Assembly (NCBI GenBank): GCA_033807775.1
Contig: CM066322.1
Span: 19,271,001-19,335,000, forward strand
Length of the DNA: 64,000 nt
From: Saussurea involucrata
Lineage: Eukaryota; Streptophyta; Magnoliopsida; Asterales; Asteraceae
Reading direction: 5' to 3'
Part shown: positions 54,421 through 64,000 of the stretch, one piece after another
How the letters are laid out: the number at the start of each line of letters is the position of its first letter
Position numbering within the stretch: position 1 is the first letter of the stretch
Notes under the pieces: model-generated
Databases searched by the model: none
Told to the model about the DNA's origin: nothing
Seen by the model: the letters and a program-made list of their open reading frames with translations, nothing else
Position numbers and translations under genes: made by a program

Positions 54421-55356
54421 TCAACCCCTACAAAGTACTTGTCTTTCTTGATCATCACACACTATTCTTGAGGCTGCCAAGGAGCAAAAACCCATATCAC
54501 TTATGGTCTTTCTTGAATGCAACTGCTGCTGTGACCTTTTGCAATGAGCGATCGCACTTTGTATCTGGTTTTCGATTTCAGAACCCGTGGTGATGCTTCT
54601 ATGATGAACCCGCAACTCATGTGAACTGTTTGAATAACTTGAATTTGAAAGCGATGAAGGCCCACATAAAGCGTTTGTGGTCGAAAATCTCTTGATTGCA
54701 CCAGAAAACGATCTTCGATGACGAAGACCATTGTGGTTTCCATCAACTTTTTCTTTCTTCTTCACACAAGTCCTTGGCATTTTGTTTCTAGATTCATTTG
54801 AGCCGCTCGATTTACCAAAGAAAGACTTGAGATAATCTCGAGACGCCTTTAGTTTCGAACCAATAGAAGATTGTTTGGTTAGATTAAGCTTTTTTGTCCA
54901 TGACTTTTTAGGGTTTTCAGCTGTACTATCAAGAAAGTAGTCTTCTGGATTAAGTTCCCTACTGACCTGACATGAACTTAAAGGCGAAACATTACAGGAT
55001 CCGAATGGGGTATTCGCGGTAGGTGTAGCGTACGCGCTTGTGGCCAATGGGGTGCTAAAGAACTCATGATCAAAAGTATCCATGTTTTTATCCTGCAGCA
55101 GCTTTTCGACCATTTGTAAACGCGGTGGGAGATGAAGGGGGAGGAGTTTTCCTTTGTAGAAAAGCTCGTCAGCTGGAGAAGTTGTCGTTAGTTCTCTATC
55201 TGACGAGCTTGAAAACATCTGGAACTCGAATTCGCTTGGATTCGAGTGACAGAAAAGACTTTTGAACGCGCTTACTTCCATATCTATGTATTCTTCTTCT
55301 TCTTCTTTTTCGACATCATTGTAGCAAATGGAATCGAAAACCGAATCCACAGCCAT
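54421..55356 (-). CDS. Membrane-associated kinase regulator (MAKR)-like protein
   Basis: Single-exon gene of 311 residues starting MAVDSVFDSICYND. MAKR/BKI1-family proteins act at the plasma membrane and cytosol as regulators of leucine-rich-repeat receptor kinases, in hormone and peptide signalling. Visible family features: an acidic N-terminus with YIDMEVSAFKS; the block FEFQMFSSSSD followed by TSPADELFYKGKLLPLHLPP (about residues 42-81), which is the family hallmark; a Ser/Lys-rich middle (SFFGKSSGS); a basic RHRRSFSGAIKRFS cluster that could bind acidic membrane lipids; and a C-terminal IQSAIAHCKRSQQ motif, the probable kinase-docking tail. No transmembrane span is present. It is intact and is the only ordinary host gene I can recognise here. 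Which MAKR paralogue it is I cannot say. Confidence 0.85.
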   Translation of the reverse strand: MAVDSVFDSICYNDVEKEEEEEYIDMEVSAFKSLFCHSNPSEFEFQMFSSSSDRELTTTSPADELFYKGKLLPLHLPPRLQMVEKLLQDKNMDTFDHEFFSTPLATSAYATPTANTPFGSCNVSPLSSCQVSRELNPEDYFLDSTAENPKKSWTKKLNLTKQSSIGSKLKASRDYLKSFFGKSSGSNESRNKMPRTCVKKKEKVDGNHNGLRHRRSFSGAIKRFSTTNALCGPSSLSNSSYSNSSHELRVHHRSITTGSEIENQIQSAIAHCKRSQQQLHSRKTISDMGFCSLAASRIVCDDQERQVLCRG

Positions 55357-55440
55357 TAATGTGAGAAGCTGAAGGTGTGGGATGGTGTGTTAAAGAAAAG
55401 GCAAGGCTGGGAATATCATTGAACTGGGGTTGAGAAAGGG

Positions 55441-55449
55441 TATATAGAG
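55441..55449 (-). promoter_or_regulatory. Likely TATA box of the MAKR-like gene
   Basis: On the minus strand this reads TCTATATACC, about 90 bp upstream of the start codon at 55356, a normal distance for a plant promoter. Confidence 0.55.
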
Positions 55450-55469
55450 ATATGAAATTGGGGTAAAGC

Positions 55470-56965
55470 TGTTTTATAGGATCTTGTCACAAGTGCATAA
55501 TGTTATATAAATAATAATAGTTGATAACACAACATGTAACTTAAAGATTGTAGATGGTGGAGACCCCATGAATGACCAACAACCAAAAGATGTTTTCTTT
55601 TGAATCTTTTAGTAGTAAATTTATAAACCATCAAATCATCAATGACTACAGTATAAAAATTCAGAGATTATTTATGATAAAACTAATATAGAGTTAATCA
55701 CTATTTAGATGACCTTTTTACCAAGACCTGCTAATCAATATATATACATAATAATATAATATATGTGCCTTGGTAAACACAAAATTTGAAACCATCCCAT
55801 TGCTCAAAACCTGGTTTTATGGAGAAATAATGAAGTAGTGAGTGGCAATTGATTAAAAGAAAATTATTAATTTTTATATAGTTTAATGAATAAAGAAAAG
55901 ATGAGAAGGCCAACACTCTCCTTTTGCTTTCCCAACTTTTACTCTGTTTATTCTCAAAAAACAAAATACAATATTCAATTTAAGAAATGACAAAATAAAT
56001 CAAAATATACTCAAGTTTGTGATGATTTTATTTATTGTAACGATTATATTTTTCTCAATTAATATAATAAAATTTTAGAATTTTCTAGTAATTATTAAGC
56101 AAGTTATATGTTTTGGTATTATAAAAGAGAACGATCAAAACATAAAGCTTTAAAGATGACCGGGGTTTCAGTAATGAAAAGAGAAGTGATCAAATAGAAA
56201 GCGAAGAAATAGGAACTCTAAAAAAGGGAAGGATGAAATAAATCAAAGGGGAGGAAAGAGGAGGGAAACTTAAAAAAAAATGAATAAACAATTCTGTTTA
56301 TTCTATTATAAATTTTTTATAATATTGTTATATAATGTCATAAGGTAATTTGTATTGTATTATAAAATTTTTAAGACAATTTTTTTTAAACTATTTTTTA
56401 TGCATCAAATATTGTTTAATGTATATTACTTAAAATTCAATATTATAAATAAATGGTACATAAAATATAATTTTTTAAAGTTAAGCTATAAATTACTGAT
56501 AAGCATAATAAAAATAAGATAAACATATCGTTTTAAATATAAAGAATTCAAAATATAATTAGAATAATTAATGAGATCTAACAAAATACTTAATTATTGT
56601 TTTTATGAAGAAAAAAAATTACATTATTACTCTTAAAATAAATTATATCGTTATTAAACTTAAATTAAATTATAAAATACTGAATTAAATAAATTATACA
56701 AAAAACAATAATTTTTAAATTGTTATTTTGATAATAATATCGATATTATATAATAAACATTTACTAGCTTAGACAAAAATTAATGCCAATAAGAAGTTAC
56801 TTGTGTGTTAAGTAAATGGGTATCAAATTCATATTTCATTTCATTAATGTTTTGATATATTTTCAAGGCAAGTACTATATTTTGATCAAAGTTAACTTTT
56901 ACTAACAAATATGGTTTTATGTTATGTTTATGAAACATTTAACTATCACTTCTTATTGGGTAAAT
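55470..56965. other. AT-rich intergenic region upstream of the MAKR-like gene
   Basis: I find no other gene, RNA gene or transposon terminus. The open frame at 55731-55964 shows no family resemblance. The region becomes very AT-rich from about 56280. Confidence 0.5.
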
Positions 56966-58721
56966 TGTAACAACTCAATTTCCATAACAAATAAATTGAC
57001 AACATTACAACCGAAAACGGTCCCAAAGTATACAATATATCAGTTCTATTCTAAACTCGCAGCAGAAAACACCTTCACAACTGAGACATTACAGGAAAGC
57101 CCGACGAAAATCTACAAATCTTCACTAGACTCTAGCTCTTCTACAACGTCACAACCTTCCATCATCAGCAGATGAAATCCCAAAACACGACTATCACCTG
57201 GAAATGGTTTTAGTTTTTGAAAAGCGAGGGTTAGACCATGAGGTCTAGTGAATTCCCTCTTTAAAACAGTTCCACACGAATAGCAATATAAAACATATAA
57301 CTGTTATAAAGTAATCGGAAACACGGTCTCAATACTCAACTCCACATGAGGGGGTAGCACAGTGGTCGAAACTTTCATCATCTTACTAAGCCAGGTACGG
57401 CATTCACCTTACAAAGCCAGGTCCGGCATTCGGGGCATCCACAGTAGATCCCATCGGCACTCGGTCAATGCCGTATCCGTGTGCACTCAAAACGGATTCG
57501 AGGCACACGGACAAACTTGTCCACCGATAGTTCTCAACCATCCAAGTCAGACACCACTATGCAACCCGACTCCACACATATCCACGTTATCACAAGAACA
57601 TGCAATCAACATTTACGTATAGATGAACATATAAACAACTTGCATGCATTTGTAAACATTTCCATGTCATGTTCAATAAAACCTTTCAAAAGTTTAATCA
57701 TGTCAACACGCTTGTAACCATAATCAGTTATGAAAACCTTTTGCAAAACATTTCATTCACACAAAGAAGGTAAGGGAACTCACCTTAGCGTTAGCACATG
57801 GACACACGCTCCGAAACCCACGTTTGTTCAAACCGAACACCTGAATTTAACGTCATAAGAATGGTGTTAAAGCATCTAATTACATCCCAAAACATCCTTA
57901 ACAAACCCCCAAAACAACCCTCCAATCGACGCCTCGATCCTAGACCCGAACGAACAACGAAACGGAAAAGAGATTTGGGAGGCCAGAGCTTGGCGCCAAT
58001 GGTGGCGCCAGTCCATCGGCGCCGAGATCGGCGCGGATCTCTGGTTTATCCCTGCACGATTTTTCTTCCCAAAAACCAAGGGTTCTCAACCCCAAACTTC
58101 CCCAAACCGGTTCTAAATCTTCCAAATCGATATTATGGATACCAAAAGTATTAAGAATCAACAACTAACATTTAGAACAACATAAAACCCATCAAATCCC
58201 TCTAATGATTCGTGAATTCAAACCTCAAAACCCAAAAACTCCATTAAAACTTAAATACTAGTCATTCAAGAGTTCACCAATAAGATGAGGAAGTTCTTTC
58301 AATGAAATGCATTAAATCAAAAAGAATTACTATCAATTCCCTTTCTCCTTACCAAACATGAATGAATCCCTCAACAATAATTATCAAACAAAAACCCCAA
58401 TCATACATCCATCCCAAAACCAAATCAAGAGATGTAAGGGATGATTGCTTACCTTGAAGAAGATGGAGTTACATTCTCTGGATCAATTCTTGCTTTTTGC
58501 TCCCAATGAAGAAGAAACAAATTCCTCTCCATCCTCCTCTAGTCTTCTCCAATACGCATGAACTACAAGAATGAAAAGAACTTAGGGTTTTTGCCCCTTT
58601 TGTGCATAAACACATTTTCAGCTTTTTACCCCTAAGTCCTCAAGTTCCACCTTTTCTCTCTTTGACCCCCAAAGTCTTATCTAATTAGAATAGCAACCAG
58701 AAAATAATATGGGGTGTTACA
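56966..58721 (-). repeat. LARD2 3' LTR
   Basis: About 1756 bp, ending GGGGTGTTACA. It matches 63238-64000 with few differences over the visible part. It carries a hairpin cluster with TTGGCGCCAATGGTGGCGCC at about 57990, at roughly the same relative place as the GCGCCA cluster of LARD1. It is followed by the complement of a polypurine tract (CACCTCCCCCTT). Confidence 0.88.
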
Positions 58722-61700
58722 TCACCTCCCCCTTACTAGAATTCCGTCCTCGGAATTCCATTGCCGGACACATGCTGAAAGTTGGAGTTAACTTCTGATT
58801 TCCAATTCTTACATTGTCCAAAGATTGCCTAAGGAGCTGCAACTACATCTCTACAAGACCAACTTCTTTGCCTTTCAAATTCTCGACCATCCGACCCCAT
58901 GGGATGCTTCTAACGATACAACAAAATCTGACTCCTCAACATTCGCATTGCTTGCGAAGGTACACCATACTGCTCTCCAACCAACATTCTCTACAAAAGG
59001 ATTGAAATACACCATGAACGTTCCATAACTTCACCGTGTACATCTAATTCATTCAATAATTCCCCCAATCCCTTCGATAACTGCCACTACCCCAATACAA
59101 TGCGGTCCAACTCAATCTCTTATTGAAACACACTACTCCAAACCATGGGAATGTTTTCCCATCCAACTGTTATCCCGACTTGAGATTGAAATTACTCATA
59201 CTTTCCAATCCAATCCTCTTAGTCCCATTCACTTATCCATCCCTTTTTGATCAGATCTGACAACGTACGACATTCCTTGAAATCGTCCATCAGCCGACTA
59301 CAACGCTCTTAGGTCGGTATCATGCCAACCATACGCACTTGCAATTTCTTCGATCAATCATACTACTCACACCAAAATACTCTCTTTAAGAGAAAACGAC
59401 TCTACTCAAGTCAACGCCGCAATAACCCAAATCTCTAAACGGACACTGACCACTCCCTTCATCGACATTACACAAGATCACCCTCATATCGTTACCGCAT
59501 TCTCACCACTGCATAGCGTTCTTATCAAACGAAAGAACACCCTCCCACCACTATAGCTTTCGCCTAGCACAATTTACGTTCCCCAAAATCACACCGATCA
59601 CACGTGCCACAACAGTTACCAATCAACAGTCCAAACTCACCACAATCATTAAACCATAACTCATTTCTATACACGATTATGTTCCTCACTAGACCCCCGA
59701 ATGGTTTCACTAATTAGGAACTACCATCAAAATTCACTTGCCCTCCCACAAGGAGGAGTGACCAAGCTCACTCAAACTGTCTCAATTAATCGAATACTGA
59801 ACGACACGCTCACGAGAAACATTCTCCCCGACAATACCGAATCTAATCCAAAGGTCCCTCAACCAGGGCACCACATCCGACCACTTGCTTCTATTCTAAC
59901 TTGATACACTAAAGATGTCTCAAAATAATGACTCGCTAACATGAGCCAGCTTTTAGACCGGTCGCACGAATTTAGCTTTCCCCAACTCTTTAACCATGAC
60001 ATACACAACGATCCCTTTTCTTATGCCCTTCAAATAACAGTTCTTTAATTACAGTCCGCTTTTCCAGTGTCTCGTGACATCTTCTTACCGCAAGCCTGTC
60101 TATACTTGATCTGTCATACCGTCATCATTTTCTATCGCGCTTACACGGAATGCCCATCATACCGCTACAGTCCAAAAGGACGGTTCCTCCAAAATCATCA
60201 GTCAAGACCTTTAGCCAAGTTCTCGTGCAGTACTTAGCACCAAGAACTACCAAGAGTTCCTAACTCCACAACACAGCCGACACACCCATTGCATTTCTTT
60301 ACATCCACGGTATGTTCCAACGCTCCTGACTAAACTCCAAGACGAAGCACCATAGCTTAATGGATACAACCTCCTTTTCGACAATCAAGTGGAGTATGAA
60401 AACTCACCCAAAAATCCAACGAGATCGAGAAGAAACAAGGGTTCTCCTTTCATCCCGTCACCAACCGCAACTCAATCTCCTGATCTCAAAATAGCATTAA
60501 CGTATATTGCCTGAAAATCCATACACTTCAATCGAGCATACCCTCCACCTTTGAACACCTCAATATCACGACAATCCGTCATTACATCTATGACTTACAC
60601 GTTCCTTCGGTACCAAGTGCTACTACTTCCTCACACCACTATCGCACCACGCGACCACATTGCAACAAACTAACATGATGCCTTTACACACACAGAAGAT
60701 ATTACTTCCTTCATGCCACCCATAACACAATTTCATTTGAAGCACAAACGTTTCCCGACTTTGCCTTTCCCGGGTCTCGACGAATCACATGTCAAGATCA
60801 TCTAATCAAAGCACACTCGCTTCGATTACACTAATCATTTCGTTCTTAAATGGCTCAACAAACTCCATAGGAAATTACTTATGCTACCACTATCTTTCAC
60901 CTTTGTAACACTCACACAAGGTGGTCCAACGTCATGCCGGATACATACCTTTCTCCAAACAACTTCTTACATCTTTGCAAGAAAACTCAACAAGATAACC
61001 ACACTATAGTTACTTCTCCAATACCAACCTCCTGACAGCTATCCAACAGAACGGTCACTGATTCAACATCGACAATCGACATGCAATTGTCCAGTCGCCT
61101 CACGATAGACAAGGATTCCCGTAGGGATCTACTTCTCATAACTTCTCGAACACATTCTCGTTTCTTGCCAACTCCTCGCGATCTATCTCTACTGTGCTAA
61201 ACACCTGACACATAAGCTAATCATCCAAAACCCCAATGGACATCACATCCACATTGGTGATCTTTCGTTCTCCCAATGCCCTCACTAGGTGTTCCTATAC
61301 CATACCATTTACACAATTCGAACGACCTCATCCGTTCACACCCAACGGGTTCATTCTCACGTTTTAATCTCCTGACATCACCCCTAACTTGAGACATGAT
61401 AAACAGTCGCAAACTTCTATACCAAAGGACTACGTGATGATAATTCCATTCCTTCCTGACAGTCTAGGATTCCTAACAGAACCCACTTCATTCAACGCAT
61501 CATAACCAACTTATACCCCACTGTTCCCACAAGAGAGAAAACAAACACAAGATCTTTCTTAGCGCAAAATCTAATTACCAAACCATCTCAGTACTCCGAC
61601 TCAAGGCCGATAACATTACATCAAGTAACGTAACGCTACTTATTACCATTCCACCAACAGAAACACTTTGACCATTTCAAATTTCACCGCAATTAAAACT

Positions 61701-63237
61701 ATTCTCACATAACCAAGCAATAGTTCAAACTACAATCATACCATCATTCCGAATTCACCGCCCGAGACTCCCGATATTCACCTACTTTCTCTACCGGAAA
61801 CACTAAGGTCATAACTCGACCACATCTTATTCAACTGACAATTCAGCTCCCAAAGCCTTTCCTTAACCTCAATCGTAATACCCTTCCCGACCTAGCGAGT
61901 TCATAGCCTTCAAGCACAATGACACCACGATTGAAATCATTTTACACTTTTTATTTTATTTAAAACAATAGATACAAAATCATAAAACAAGCTTGAGTAT
62001 GCATGAAACAACACCACTCAAGATGAATAGTAAAACACTACGATCGCAAGGATCACTCACAGGCACTCTTACGAAAATTCGTAACCTTGTCCATCCAAAT
62101 CGATGCCGACACTACGGTTGTCTCCACTGAAACCCTTTCGCATACAACTGGGAAATTTTTGAACGAAATCACTTACCCAAAGTGGGTCTGTCAACTCCAA
62201 CACTCGTTCATATAATAATAACGTGTCAATACTCATTTGTTTATAAAACAAAACCTCGCAATAAAACGTTTTCAATATTTTCGTAACAAAGATTCTCTCC
62301 ACAAATAAAAGCGTGAAATCATTCGTAGATCTCTAAGTTCAAGGCTTTATCGCATAGTGACAACAAATTTGTCTTTTACTTTAAAAAATACACACTCGCG
62401 AGCGTCAACTATTTTCCCAAAGCAAGGAAAGTTTGTTACGCACGTACATGCTTTTAATCATGAAAGAACTCGTGTAGTACATTTAATGACATAATGTATG
62501 AACTCAACATGCAATTGAAGGCTACTCGCTCTAACCAGGTCAACCGTTGCACTCACTCCAACTCTTCACTTATATCATACTATGACCAACAACCACTTTC
62601 TTACTTATACTACAACTTGTAATATAAGTGCTTCACAGCCCACCTGATCGACCACTCAACATGGTTTAACAATTAACCACTTATCTCACCTTCTACTCTT
62701 ATACATACCTCAAAACAACACTGATCTCTTGCCATCATTAACCTTGCCACTAAACCGTTTGACTAAGGAATCCAAGTCTAGATTCCCTCACTCGATCTTG
62801 AATTGAAGGTTTTCAAGATGCCAACATAATTCCCACTTCCTATCCCAGAGAGTTTACCTCTAGACAGCTCATTAACATTCCAAACAACACTTCTTCTAGA
62901 AGTTACAAACATCACATCACAAGGGATCTCCCATGACACGTCGACTCTTTGCTAACAAATACAAGGTTAGAACCTTTTACATACTGCCACACTCACCACT
63001 CATCCCGACAATAGCGATTGATTACACCCATGCACCTATAAATCCATAATAGCATTGGCCAGATGTTATTTGAATTTACCTTACATGAGGGTTCTCACTA
63101 CCATTGTCAAGATATCCTATGATTAAGGTCCTTCCTACTGGCTTCCTATATCTCAGTTGTGTCTCACTCTACCCTACAGTTTAAGTTTAGGCCCATCCGG
63201 TCACCTAAATCCCTTAAACTATGGCTCTGATACCATT
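58722..63237 (-). other. LARD2 interior, non-coding
   Basis: No gag or pol motif on either strand; the open frames are all short. The plus strand is C-rich and G-poor, as in LARD1. Shared short blocks with LARD1 include GCGAGTTCATAGCCTTCAAG (about 61890) and GAAGGCTACTCGCTC (about 62518). The initiator tRNA-Met primer complement GCTCTGATACCA is at 63224-63235. Confidence 0.72.
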
Positions 63238-64000
63238 TGTAACAACCCAATTTCCATAACAAATAAATTGACAACATTACAACCGAAAAAGGTCCCAAAG
63301 TATACAATATATCAGTTCTATTCTAAACTCGCAGCAGAAAACACCTTCACAACTGAGACATTACAGGAAAGCCCGACGGAAATCTACAAATCTTCACTAG
63401 ACTCTAGCTCTTCTACAACGTCACAACCTTCCATCATCAGCAGATGAAATCCCAAAACACGACTATCACCTGAAAATGGTTTTAGTTTTTGAAAAGCGAG
63501 GGTTAGACCATGAGGTCTAGTGAATTCCCTCTTTAAAACAGTTCCACACGAATAGCAGTATAAAACATATAACTGTTATAAAGTAATCGGAAACACAGTC
63601 TCAATACTCAACTCCACATGAGGGGGTAGCACAGTGGTCGCAACTTTCATCATCTTACTAAGCCAGGTACGGCATTCACCTTACAAAGCCATGTCCGGCA
63701 TTCGGGGCATCCACAGTAGATCCCCTCGGCACTCGGTCAATGCTGTATCCGTGTGCACTCAAAACGGATTCGAGGCACACGGACAAACTTGTCCACCGAT
63801 AGTTCTCAACCATTCAAGTCAGACACCACTGTGCAACCCGACTCCACACATATCCACGTTATCACAAGAACATGCAATCAACATTTACGTATAGATGAAC
63901 ATATAAACAACTTGCATGCATTTGTAAACATTTCCATGTCATGTTCAATAAAACCTTTCAAAAGTTTAATCATGTCAACACGCTTGTAACCATAATCAGT
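63238..64000 (-). repeat. LARD2 5' LTR, partial
   Basis: The first 763 bp of the second LTR, cut by the window end. The small difference from the left LTR implies a fairly recent insertion. Confidence 0.88.

Larger units (their letters stand above)
56966..64000 (-). mobile_element. LARD2: second non-coding LTR element, truncated by the window end
   Basis: The LTR at 56966-58721 begins TGTAACAACTC and recurs at 63238-64000 and beyond. The interior of about 4.5 kb has no recognisable retroelement gene. The primer-site complement (63224-63235) and the preceding block TTTAGGCCCATCCGGTCACC match LARD1, and both point leftward. The right LTR runs out of the window, so the target duplication cannot be scored (left flank TAAAT). 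Confidence 0.85.

Noticed and set aside
57362..57717. Short open frames repeated at 63634-63989
   Set aside because: They lie in the two LTRs of LARD2; repetition reflects the LTR, and no family is recognised.
1..64000. tRNA or rRNA genes
   Set aside because: I saw no cloverleaf with conserved tRNA boxes and no rRNA-like stretch; the TGGTATCAGAGC matches are retroelement primer sites, not tRNA genes.

Overview
This window looks like gene-poor, transposon-dense DNA of a flowering plant, most likely a eudicot. The evidence is plant-type LTR retrotransposons, two-gene PIF/Harbinger and Mutator-like elements, Helitron-type ends, AT-rich spacers and spliceosomal introns. I cannot name the species from sequence alone. 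I recognise only one ordinary host gene, a single-exon membrane-associated kinase regulator (MAKR)-like gene at 54421-55356 on the minus strand. Almost everything else is mobile DNA, much of it nested.

Layout, left to right: (1) 1-2400 holds a CACTA-like end with subterminal repeats, a gene-tail fragment, a small TIR element and a non-autonomous hAT element. (2) 2434-7683 is a minus-strand Ty3/gypsy chromovirus. (3) 8294-10573 is a TIR element split by a Pack-MULE (8735-10293, perfect 9-bp TSD) that carries a captured MATH-domain gene fragment. (4) 10857-14583 is a Mutator-like element (MULE B) with a decayed transposase gene. (5) 15004-17062 holds a foldback element, Helitron-like copies and microsatellites. 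(6) 17063-20874 is a PIF/Harbinger element with transposase and Myb-like genes in convergent orientation. Their 3' flanks form a long inverted repeat. It interrupts a Helitron-like copy. (7) 21198-42645 is a non-coding LTR element (LARD1, TSD CCACG). One of its LTRs is split by a 12.2-kb SIRE/Maximus-type Ty1/copia element (21766-33965, TSD AGGCC), and its interior holds a solo LTR (38371-40312, TSD GTATC). (8) 43143-53874 is a 5'-truncated, decayed Ty3/gypsy element. Its 3' LTR is split by MULE C (48468-53297, TSD TATTATATT), which has a nearly intact transposase and a convergent coiled-coil gene. (9) 53875-56965 is the host-gene island. (10) 56966-64000 is a second LARD copy that runs off the window end.

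How the parts relate: MULE A, B and C share termini and an unusual TIR architecture, so MULE C (or an intact relative) is a plausible source of transposase for the other two. The two LARDs share end sequences and a tRNA-Met-type primer site but carry no recognisable genes, so they must use proteins from other LTR elements. The nesting gives a relative order of insertion: Helitron copies first, then LARD1 and the Harbinger element, then the SIRE-type copia and the solo-LTR parent. MULE C came after the gypsy LTR. Coordinates of splice sites, TSDs and LTR ends were read by eye; domain calls come from recognised motifs, not database searches.
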